Below are positions 1-6,242 of a stretch of 6,242 nucleotides of DNA, in pieces. Numbering within the stretch: the first letter of the stretch is position 1; every line of letters begins with the position of its first letter. The notes beneath the pieces are model-generated. The model was not told the origin of the DNA, did not search any database, and worked only from the letters and a program-made list of their open reading frames with translations. This stretch comes from Calditrichota bacterium (GTDB taxonomy: Bacteria > Calditrichota > Calditrichia > RBG-13-44-9 > J075), in the NCBI GenBank assembly GCA_024275555.1, contig JAJRYW010000616.1, positions 1 to 6,242 on the forward strand. The letters are read 5' to 3'. Position numbers and translations under genes: made by a program.

Positions 1-1410
1 GAAGGTCATCCGCTGGCCGTCCCCGCCGGTAAATGGGTGCGAGAGTGAAAAATTGTTTAGCGAAAATCCCAGGCTGCCGATAAAGCCGTCGCGCTGGCTG
101 AAACCGGCGCTCATATTAGCCGTGTCGGTAGAGCGCTCTTCCACCTTTACTTCCAGGTTGATGTGCTTGTCATCATTGGGCAGCAATTTCACGTCCGGCA
201 CAACGTTGGCGAAATAATTGAGAATCCAGACATCGCGCACGCTCCGTTCCAGTTTGGCCCGGTTAAAGGTATCGCCGGGATAAATTTTAAATTCCCGCCG
301 CACTACTTTCTCGTTGGTTTTGGTGTTCCCGGTAATAATGATTTCCTTAATCCGCACTACATGGCCTTCGTTAATGCGGATACTGAGGTCTACCGTATCC
401 TGGCCGCTGGGGATTTCCTTGGGAACCGGGCTGGCAAAAAGATAACCCCGGTTGTAGTAGAGGTTTTGAATATTTTCGCGGATACTTTTTTCCAGGTTTT
501 CCTGGTTGTAAATATCCCCGGTGGTAAAAAGCAGTTGGGAGCGCAACTCGTCATCGGTAAAGACCGTGTTGCCTTCAAAATCAATCTTGCCGAAATAGTA
601 GCGCCGTCCTTCGTTGACATAAACATCGATGTAGAGACCGCGTTTGTCGTCGCTATAGTAGATCGAGTCGCGCTCGATTTCCGCATCGCGAAACCCCTGC
701 TTGCGACAGTAGGCCAGCAAGTTTTGCAGGTCTTCATTGTATTTTTCGCGGTTAAAGTCGGCCCCGCGCCACCAGCGGTCTTCTTTAATTTTTTTGAATT
801 GTTTGCGCAGTTCTTTGGCGGTCAATTGCTCCGCACCTAACACACGGATTTTTTTCACCTGCACCTTTTTGCCTTCGTTGACCACGATTTTGACAGAAAT
901 GCGGCTGCTGTCGACCATTGCGGTGGCGATGTCGACCGTGGCGAGCAGGTAGCCCTCATCCTTATACTTTTCGATGAGAGCTTTCTTGGCTTTGTAGATA
1001 TTAAAGGGGGTAAATACCATTCCCTTGTAAAAACCGCTTTCTTTATCGATATCTTTTTCTTTCAGTTTTTTATTCCCTTCGATCACCCAGGAATCCAGGC
1101 GGGGATACTCTTTTAGCTTGATCAACAAATCAAGGCCGCTGGAGGTTTTTTGAGTGGCAAATATCTGGATATCGGAAAAGAGGCGCAAGGCCCACAAGTT
1201 TTTAATGGCTCGCTGGATATGCTCGGAGCCGATCCGCGCACCCTGGATCAAACCGCTGTTCAGCAAGACCAAGCTACTGTCGGCGGTGGTGTTGCCTTCC
1301 ACCTTTACACTGTTAATTTTAAACTGCTGTGTCTGCGCCGGAGCAGTCGATACCCATCCGGCGGCTAAAACCAAACAAAGAAGCAGTGGGATGCACAGTT
1401 TAATTCTCAT
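1..1410 (-). CDS. bamA: Outer membrane protein assembly factor BamA (Omp85 family), N-terminal 470 residues; 3' end outside window
   Basis: BamA is the essential barrel protein that folds and inserts beta-barrel proteins into the outer membrane; its periplasmic POTRA domains receive substrates. The frame is open from an ATG at 1410 through base 1. The start is well fixed: an in-frame TAA lies at 1431-1429, and a GAGAGGA ribosome site (1428-1422) sits 11 bases before the ATG. Residues 1-25 are a signal peptide (hydrophobic run LCIPLLLCLVLAAGWV, cleavage likely after APA25); there is no lipobox. Five POTRA domains follow at about 29-102, 103-180, 181-268, 269-349 and 350-425. Domains 2 to 5 each begin with a strand ending in a G(N/A) turn (IEGN, VLGA, FEGN, ITGN), and domains 2, 3 and 4 end in NEG. 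The beta barrel begins near residue 430 (MSAGFSQRDGFIGSLGF) and is cut at TGGDGQRMTF; most of the barrel, and the family's VRGF-type loop motif, are outside the window. Five POTRAs favour BamA over TamA, which usually has three. It is likely co-transcribed with tamB. Confidence 0.93.
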   Translation of the reverse strand, partial: MRIKLCIPLLLCLVLAAGWVSTAPAQTQQFKINSVKVEGNTTADSSLVLLNSGLIQGARIGSEHIQRAIKNLWALRLFSDIQIFATQKTSSGLDLLIKLKEYPRLDSWVIEGNKKLKEKDIDKESGFYKGMVFTPFNIYKAKKALIEKYKDEGYLLATVDIATAMVDSSRISVKIVVNEGKKVQVKKIRVLGAEQLTAKELRKQFKKIKEDRWWRGADFNREKYNEDLQNLLAYCRKQGFRDAEIERDSIYYSDDKRGLYIDVYVNEGRRYYFGKIDFEGNTVFTDDELRSQLLFTTGDIYNQENLEKSIRENIQNLYYNRGYLFASPVPKEIPSGQDTVDLSIRINEGHVVRIKEIIITGNTKTNEKVVRREFKIYPGDTFNRAKLERSVRDVWILNYFANVVPDVKLLPNDDKHINLEVKVEERSTDTANMSAGFSQRDGFIGSLGFSLNNFSLSHPFTGGDGQRMTF

Positions 1411-1449
1411 AGCTATAAATATCCTCTCTTAGATACTTCGAAACTTTCT

Positions 1450-1478
1450 AAAATAAAAGTTCAGGCAAATTGATGCAA
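1450..1478 (-). promoter_or_regulatory. Possible sigma70-like promoter upstream of bamA
   Basis: In the tamB-bamA gap, read on the minus strand, TTGCAT (1478-1473) and TATTTT (1455-1450) are separated by exactly 17 bases, the favoured spacing. The matches to TTGACA and TATAAT are only partial (three and four of six), and the organism's promoter consensus is unknown. If real, it would give bamA its own transcription in addition to read-through from tamB. The same gap contains an AT-only-cored inverted repeat (AACTTT at 1442-1447 and AAAGTT at 1456-1461) that overlaps the -10 candidate and lacks a T-run good enough for a terminator. Confidence 0.2.
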
Positions 1479-4400
1479 TCAAAAAGAAAACGAATGGCGT
1501 AAACGAATTCGCAAGTCATTGGTAATGTTTTCGCTGTAAAAGGGATTAAACTGGAATTTACTGTATTCGACCTCCAGAAGCAGGTTGTATAAGACGCGGT
1601 ATTCCAGCCCCAGGGTGTGGTTTACCCCCAACTTCGACTCCTCGTAACCCGCCACTAATTGGCCGGTATAAGTCATGTAAAAATCTTTCAGCAAATACTT
1701 CCCCAGGGTAACTCCGGAACTTTGAATTAGTAACAACGCCGGATCGAGATTATTGTTCACGATCGTAAAAGTCGGCCGGTTAAAAATATCCGCCCGGCCC
1801 TGGAAGCTGAGATAGAAAAGGTTGGAGGTAAAGCTGGATCTGAATCGGACATAGTCCAGGTGCAGTTCACGCTCCAGTTGCCGTTCCAGGGGGCGGAAGA
1901 GCGGGCGGATCAGAAAGTTTTCCGTCATGGTCAGGCCTACTTCGCCGGCTTTGTACTGGAGGTTGTCAAAACTGTAGCCCAGGTAGGCTAACAGCGTTTC
2001 CTGGGTTTCCCGAAGGATTTTATCGCTGGCAGGGTTGCGGGATTCCAGTTTAAAACGGAAATCTTCCCAGCGTCCTTTGTTTACTTCCTTTTTTGTCACC
2101 GGGTCAATCACATAGAGCACCAGGTAAATATCGATGGGGAAACTGCCGGTGCTGTCGCGGACGGTGGTGTAGGCTTTACCGTACACTTCCGGAAAAATCT
2201 CGAAACGGTTAAACTCTGCGCCAAACTCTTCCACCCGGAATTTTACATCCAGGTATTCGACATCCCCGCGCGAAGAAACCATTTCTCCCTCGATGGTAAA
2301 CGAGTCGTCAATCAAACGCCCGTTAAATTCCAGGCCGGGAGAATTGTTGTCGATGTTCAGATCCAGGTGGGCTTCTCCCACGTAGCCCGGCACATCTACA
2401 AAGTAGCGGTTGTTTTGCCCGGAATAGGCGATGACATCCCAGCGCATATTTCTCAGAAAGTCAATTACCGGGGTTTCCTCTTCCTCCTTTTCATATTGAT
2501 AAACCCATTCTCCATCGATGTATTCCATTCCGATAAAGGGAAAGGTGATCCGGCAATCGTAGAGGGTTATGGAACCCCGGGCGATGGGCAACTGAACCGG
2601 TCCGGCAAAATAGAACTCCTCGCCTTTTTTCTTGCCGCCGGCCGCAAAATAGCCGATGTCGCCCTCTTCCATCAGCCCGTAAAAGGAGAGAGGAATCCCT
2701 TTTTCTTCGGTTTCCAGCACCAGCACCCCAAAGTCGAGGTTAAGGTCTTCGAAAACCCAATGCTCCAGGGTGGAATCTTCCAGCACTACTTCCCGGCGGT
2801 TGCTGATACGCGCCCAGCGGCCGCCTACCTTGGCCTCCAGGGTTTTGATTTCCACAAAGTTGTCTTCTTCCCGCAACACGATGTCGATCTTCAGGTCGCT
2901 GATGGGAGGGATCACGTCGGCAAACTGCATAGCGCCGTTGGTAATCTGCAATTCCATAGAAGTTATTTGCGGAACCGCGCGGCTGCCGGTCAAGTGCACA
3001 TTCAGGAATCCCTCCGTCCTGGGATTCCGGAAATAAGGCATAATGCGGGGCAGTTCCGCCAAAACATTTCCCTGCACAGAGACGTACAAGTCCAGCAGCC
3101 CGTATTGATCCAGGCTGGCCAGCCCATGTCCTTCCACTGTGTAGTCATCCCGGTTAATGTATAGAAATTTTTGAATTTGGACGATATGATCGTCCAGGTT
3201 CCAGAAATCTCCGCCGATTGTCACAGAATCCTGAAAGGTGAAAATGACCGAACGGAAAGGATTTTTGACAAAGGTTCCATTACTAATTTGCACATCGCCG
3301 TAAACGGTGGGGTATTCAAAAGGGCCGACGGCATTGAAGGTGTAGCTAAAAGAACCGTTGATGATTTCCGGGTCGCCGAAAATTGTTTCCGCCAGAAAGT
3401 TGCTTTCGATGTTCTCGCCCCGCACAGCCAGATAGAGTGAATCTTCCAAAACGTGATAGCTGAGGTCTGCATTGAGCACGGAATCGCTGTTCAGCCTCAC
3501 CCAGAAATTATCTACCGTTAACTGGTAGTCGGATAACCGGCCGGAGAGCATGGTGGTGTAATATCCCACCTTGTTGACGATAAAATCCCGGGCGTCCAAT
3601 TCGAATTGAATGTTGGGGTTTTCGATGGTTCCCCCGACCTGTAAATCCCCGCTGACCACACCTTCTTCAATGATTTTTTTTACTGCCGGACTGTTTTGAA
3701 AGTAATCGGCAAAAGAGAATTGGGATATATGCACTGTTCCGCTAAAGGGGGAGTCCGGAGTTGCCCCGACAAACAAATCCGCCGAGAAGAGGCCCGGTGC
3801 GTCGATAATGGTCTGGTAGCCTGTTTCGGAAAAAATGACCTCGTATTTGCCTGTCAGCGCCGCCGGAGCGGTGTGGGCGCTGAAATTCCCTTTAAAACGC
3901 TGGTAGTCCATAAAAATGTCTTTGATGCTGGAGTTCAGGGTGATGATGTTCCGGTGTTCTCCCCGGGGGGTAATATTCATCTTGGCCGATAAAAAATCGT
4001 AAGGGCCGGAAAAGTAGAGATTTACATCCCGGCCTTCCAGGAAGCTGATGATAAGCGGATTTTTGGTAAACTGCTGCGCCGGAAACCCCAGCACTTCCAT
4101 GATGACAAAACGCGGATCGCTGAATAAATCCTCGATGGTTCCGTGGGCTTCGAAGGTGTCGCTGAAATCATCCGAGTGAAGCGTAAAATTAAAGAGTTGA
4201 TCCAGCAGGGTAAAAGGGCCGCGGCCTTTGATAAATACCTGCTCATCCCCGCCGTACACCCAGTACTTAAAATTCCCGTCAAATACTTTGGTTTTAAAAT
4301 TCCCTTTAAAAACGGTATTGATTAAAATTTTGCCGCTATTTAACCCGTTGAGCAACGTAAAATAGCTGTAGGGCACATAAATGTCGGAATTCAGAAGAAG

Positions 4401-5684
4401 GTCAACATCCAGGGTGTTGAAGTCGATTTGGCCGGTTCCCCGGGTGCGGAACTCAAAAAAATCCGCCCGGATATAGTTAAACGTCATCAGCTTGTTCTTG
4501 GTGGTGTACTGGAGTTGCACCCGCACCGTGTTGAAAGGGATAACCGCATAGAGCATTTCCGGGCAACTCATTTGCGCCGTGAGGGTCAAATCATTAAAAG
4601 GGCCGTTGATGGTAAGTATGCCCTCGGCTTTACCTTCATAAACAAATTCGAACACTTTGTGGGCCTGGTAAAGATGTTTAATCGAGTAGTCTTCCACCTC
4701 TAAAGACCAATCGGCAACCGGGGAAAAAATAGTGTTGATACGTCCCCAGAACCGGCCGGTTCCATCTTCTATTTTGCAGGCAAAAGTATCAATCAGCACA
4801 TCTTGCCGGCTCATCCGCAAGACAAAGCTGTCTGCAACGGCTTTTTGGTTGTAGATGTGGGCGGCAAAGTCTGCTACTTCCACCTGGCCGCTGAAGTTGA
4901 TGCTGTCCACCGAAAAGCTGGGACTTTCGATATGAATGGCGCCTTTGACGCGGGCATTTTCCAGTTGAAAATAGCCCAGCTTCCAAAACGGCCAGTCGGA
5001 GGTAAGCACACACTCGTCCAAAAACAGGTCCGCCTGCCAGCGCCGTCGCTCAAAATCGACATCGCCGTGCAAAGTGATGGAGGCATCCGGAGCGTTGAGG
5101 TAGTTTCCGGAGAGGTCCAGGGCCACTTCTTTCACATTGGGCTGATAACTAAGCCGCCCCTCCATATGATTCATAAGCGGGAATTGCTTGCCGCCCTGCA
5201 CCTGCAAATAAAGCTGCCCATCACTGATGGTGATGTACTCGATTTCCGGAAATTTCTGGATATTGGTGATGATTTCTTCAAACACTTTTTCCAGCGGCAA
5301 ATCCCGTTTTACCGGCAGCCGATCCTGGTCATAATAAAAACCCAGGCTGGGCCGCACGATGGTGACCGACTCGATTATGCCCGGGATATTGAAATTGTGC
5401 GAAAATAATTTGAGAGGGTCGAAATCGATCCGGATTTCTTCCAGGTCGAGCAGAAAAGTGGAGTTTGCATCCGCAGCCCGGACTTTGTAGAAGGAAATTG
5501 AGGTAGGGCGGATGGAAAAATCGTTGATTAAAAAGGATTCGCCCAGGTAGGGCTGCAATTTGCGAATCACCACCGCTTCGACTTCATCCTTAATCGGAGT
5601 GAAACTCCACAGCAGATACCCCAACAATAAAAAGGTGATGGTGATTATTAAAGTATAAAAGTGCCAGCTATGTTTCTTTGCCAT
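1479..5684 (-). CDS. tamB: TamB-like translocation and assembly module protein (AsmA-like family, DUF490/TamB C-terminal domain)
   Basis: A complete 1401-residue protein, somewhat longer than E. coli TamB (about 1260). TamB proteins are anchored in the inner membrane, cross the periplasm as a long beta-sheet groove, and help in outer-membrane protein assembly and lipid traffic to the outer membrane. Residues 10-27 form one hydrophobic anchor (YTLIITITFLLLGYLLWS) after a short basic N-terminus. An AsmA-like N-terminal region follows (about 30-180). The middle is nearly all predicted beta strand, with recurring units that open with a Gly, often with a Pro about five residues on, then a strand (starting at about residues 361, 560, 684, 787 and 900). 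The TamB C-terminal domain spans roughly 1000-1401 and includes GEMVSSRGDVEYL (1133-1145) and an LRETQETLLAYLGYS segment near 1225-1237. An acidic patch, EKEEEE, lies at 1065-1070. The protein ends in RLRHSFSF, with a terminal Phe. The ATG start is fixed by an in-frame TGA a short way upstream and no other ATG between; a purine-rich AGGG sits only 2 bases before it, a poor ribosome site. bamA begins 68 bases downstream. Confidence 0.9.
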   Translation of the reverse strand: MAKKHSWHFYTLIITITFLLLGYLLWSFTPIKDEVEAVVIRKLQPYLGESFLINDFSIRPTSISFYKVRAADANSTFLLDLEEIRIDFDPLKLFSHNFNIPGIIESVTIVRPSLGFYYDQDRLPVKRDLPLEKVFEEIITNIQKFPEIEYITISDGQLYLQVQGGKQFPLMNHMEGRLSYQPNVKEVALDLSGNYLNAPDASITLHGDVDFERRRWQADLFLDECVLTSDWPFWKLGYFQLENARVKGAIHIESPSFSVDSINFSGQVEVADFAAHIYNQKAVADSFVLRMSRQDVLIDTFACKIEDGTGRFWGRINTIFSPVADWSLEVEDYSIKHLYQAHKVFEFVYEGKAEGILTINGPFNDLTLTAQMSCPEMLYAVIPFNTVRVQLQYTTKNKLMTFNYIRADFFEFRTRGTGQIDFNTLDVDLLLNSDIYVPYSYFTLLNGLNSGKILINTVFKGNFKTKVFDGNFKYWVYGGDEQVFIKGRGPFTLLDQLFNFTLHSDDFSDTFEAHGTIEDLFSDPRFVIMEVLGFPAQQFTKNPLIISFLEGRDVNLYFSGPYDFLSAKMNITPRGEHRNIITLNSSIKDIFMDYQRFKGNFSAHTAPAALTGKYEVIFSETGYQTIIDAPGLFSADLFVGATPDSPFSGTVHISQFSFADYFQNSPAVKKIIEEGVVSGDLQVGGTIENPNIQFELDARDFIVNKVGYYTTMLSGRLSDYQLTVDNFWVRLNSDSVLNADLSYHVLEDSLYLAVRGENIESNFLAETIFGDPEIINGSFSYTFNAVGPFEYPTVYGDVQISNGTFVKNPFRSVIFTFQDSVTIGGDFWNLDDHIVQIQKFLYINRDDYTVEGHGLASLDQYGLLDLYVSVQGNVLAELPRIMPYFRNPRTEGFLNVHLTGSRAVPQITSMELQITNGAMQFADVIPPISDLKIDIVLREEDNFVEIKTLEAKVGGRWARISNRREVVLEDSTLEHWVFEDLNLDFGVLVLETEEKGIPLSFYGLMEEGDIGYFAAGGKKKGEEFYFAGPVQLPIARGSITLYDCRITFPFIGMEYIDGEWVYQYEKEEEETPVIDFLRNMRWDVIAYSGQNNRYFVDVPGYVGEAHLDLNIDNNSPGLEFNGRLIDDSFTIEGEMVSSRGDVEYLDVKFRVEEFGAEFNRFEIFPEVYGKAYTTVRDSTGSFPIDIYLVLYVIDPVTKKEVNKGRWEDFRFKLESRNPASDKILRETQETLLAYLGYSFDNLQYKAGEVGLTMTENFLIRPLFRPLERQLERELHLDYVRFRSSFTSNLFYLSFQGRADIFNRPTFTIVNNNLDPALLLIQSSGVTLGKYLLKDFYMTYTGQLVAGYEESKLGVNHTLGLEYRVLYNLLLEVEYSKFQFNPFYSENITNDLRIRLRHSFSF

Positions 5685-5719
5685 TTCCCTGTCAAACCGT
5701 CCGATTTTCGGGCATTGAT

Positions 5720-5743
5720 AAAAAAGACGTCAAATGTACGTCT
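5720..5743 (-). terminator. Weak intrinsic terminator-like hairpin after the deacetylase gene
   Basis: Read on the minus strand, a perfect 6-bp stem AGACGT / ACGTCT (5743-5738 with 5730-5725) encloses a 7-base loop and runs straight into a tract of six T (5725-5720, the first one paired in the stem). It lies 50 bases after the deacetylase stop codon and 35 bases before the tamB start. The arrangement is that of a rho-independent terminator in the direction of the genes. The stem is short and only half GC, so it probably attenuates transcription rather than stopping it fully. The plus strand lacks a T-run after the hairpin, so it is not bidirectional. Sequence between 5744 and 5792 is AT-rich in part (TTATAAATATGAT at about 5763-5775), but I see no convincing -35 partner for a tamB promoter. 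Confidence 0.45.
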
Positions 5744-5792
5744 CGAACTCCCCCAATCCAATCATATTTATAAGGCTGAGCGGCGAAAAGGT

Positions 5793-6242
5793 TCACCGGT
5801 TTATCAATTTGGAAATGGGCGCCAGCCGGTAACGGCGCTCTTGCAGAGCGCCAATGAGGCTGTCCAGGATGGTATATACAGGCTGGTTAATGCGATCCGC
5901 ACCGAGATGCATCAGAATAATGGTTCCATTAAGGGCGCCCGGGGTGCTGTCCCGGCCGAGGATTCGCCGGTATATTTCTGCCGGCGTGCGGTAGATGGAA
6001 GAAGTCGTGTCGCTGACCCAATCAAAGGTGTCGAACCCGGGAGTCCAGCCGATATGGCGGTAACCGGCCTGCGCCGCCCAATCCAGAATTTCCTGGTTAT
6101 ACTCCCCATAGGGGGCCCGCCAGTAGGGGGCCATATGCCGGCCGGTCAACTCATAAAAAAGGCTGTCTGTTTGGCGGAGTTGTTTTGCTATAGCGTTCCG
6201 GGAAATACCCGGCGCGGTTAAATGCTCCCGGTTTTGCTCATA
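5793..6242 (-). CDS. Polysaccharide deacetylase (NodB-homology, carbohydrate esterase 4), C-terminal 149 residues; 5' end outside window
   Basis: This is the end of a NodB-type deacetylase. The family removes N- or O-acetyl groups from sugar polymers such as peptidoglycan, chitin-like polymers or exopolysaccharide, using a divalent metal. The frame is open to the window edge, so the true start is upstream; the TTG at 6149 is an internal Leu codon. Numbering visible residues from the edge, family motif 3 is WRAPYG (41-46), motif 4 is the region TPGFDTFDW (67-75), and motif 5 is IILMHLG (108-114) with the conserved His112. The ending, LQERRYRLAPISKLI, matches the usual last strand and helix of the domain, so the C-terminus is complete with no added domain. 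Motif 1 (the TFDD type) and at least part of motif 2 lie outside the window; the first visible residues contain only one His (His7). The substrate cannot be told from this fragment. The gene lies 108 bases upstream of tamB on the same strand. Confidence 0.9.
   Translation of the reverse strand, partial: YEQNREHLTAPGISRNAIAKQLRQTDSLFYELTGRHMAPYWRAPYGEYNQEILDWAAQAGYRHIGWTPGFDTFDWVSDTTSSIYRTPAEIYRRILGRDSTPGALNGTIILMHLGADRINQPVYTILDSLIGALQERRYRLAPISKLINR

Noticed and set aside
163..840. Plus-strand open frame of 225 codons
   Set aside because: It lies fully antisense to the POTRA region of bamA, has no recognisable domain or ribosome site, and its composition mirrors the bamA codons. The minus-strand frame gives five clear POTRA domains.
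1442..1461. AACTTT / AAAGTT inverted repeat between tamB and bamA as a terminator
   Set aside because: The stem has only one G-C pair per six, the loop is 8 bases, and no T-tract follows in the minus-strand direction. It is unlikely to terminate, and the two genes are probably co-transcribed.
2367..3164. Plus-strand open frame of 265 codons, and a similar 201-codon one at 4803-5408
   Set aside because: Both are antisense shadows of tamB, rich in His, Gln and Pro from reverse-complement codons, with no family resemblance.
5763..5792. TATAAA/TATGAT as the -10 of a tamB promoter
   Set aside because: The TATGAT hexamer is good, but the segment 17 bases upstream (TTTTCG) is a weak -35, and such a transcript would run straight into the terminator-like hairpin before reaching tamB.
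5661..6221. Plus-strand open frame of 186 codons
   Set aside because: It is antisense to the deacetylase, whose RAPYG, DTFDW and LMH motifs are plain on the minus strand, and it runs across the tamB start and the terminator-like hairpin.

Overview
The window holds three genes, all read from the minus strand, so the biological order runs from high to low coordinates: the 3' end of a polysaccharide deacetylase gene (6242 to 5793, cut by the window edge), a complete 1401-residue TamB-like gene (5684 to 1479), and the first 470 codons of a BamA/Omp85 gene (1410 to 1, cut by the other edge). Gaps are short (108 and 68 bases). No tRNA, rRNA, CRISPR array, insertion sequence or plus-strand gene could be supported.

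The organism is a diderm (Gram-negative-type) bacterium, since BamA and TamB both serve the outer membrane. Base composition is moderate, about half GC. The style of the BamA sequence (start of the barrel reading GFSQRDGFIGSLGF then a GGDGQ turn, and the POTRA3 text with RWWRGADFNREKYNEDLQ) resembles proteins of the Bacteroidota/Ignavibacteria/Calditrichota side of the tree (FCB group and relatives). This placement comes from remembered family style, not from a search, and is tentative.

Functionally, tamB and bamA form an envelope-biogenesis pair. TamB is an inner-membrane-anchored, periplasm-spanning beta-rich protein implicated in outer-membrane protein insertion and in phospholipid transport to the outer membrane. 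BamA is the beta-barrel insertase. The 68-base gap and shared direction suggest co-transcription, perhaps with an extra internal promoter. The deacetylase upstream probably acts on an extracytoplasmic polysaccharide or peptidoglycan. A small hairpin with a T-run after its stop codon suggests that it is at least partly separated transcriptionally from tamB.

No previously undescribed system is evident. The points worth a second look are the tamB-bamA pairing without a separate TamA in view, the outer-membrane-like C-terminus of the TamB protein, and an unusual sequence where the deacetylase metal-binding motif should be.
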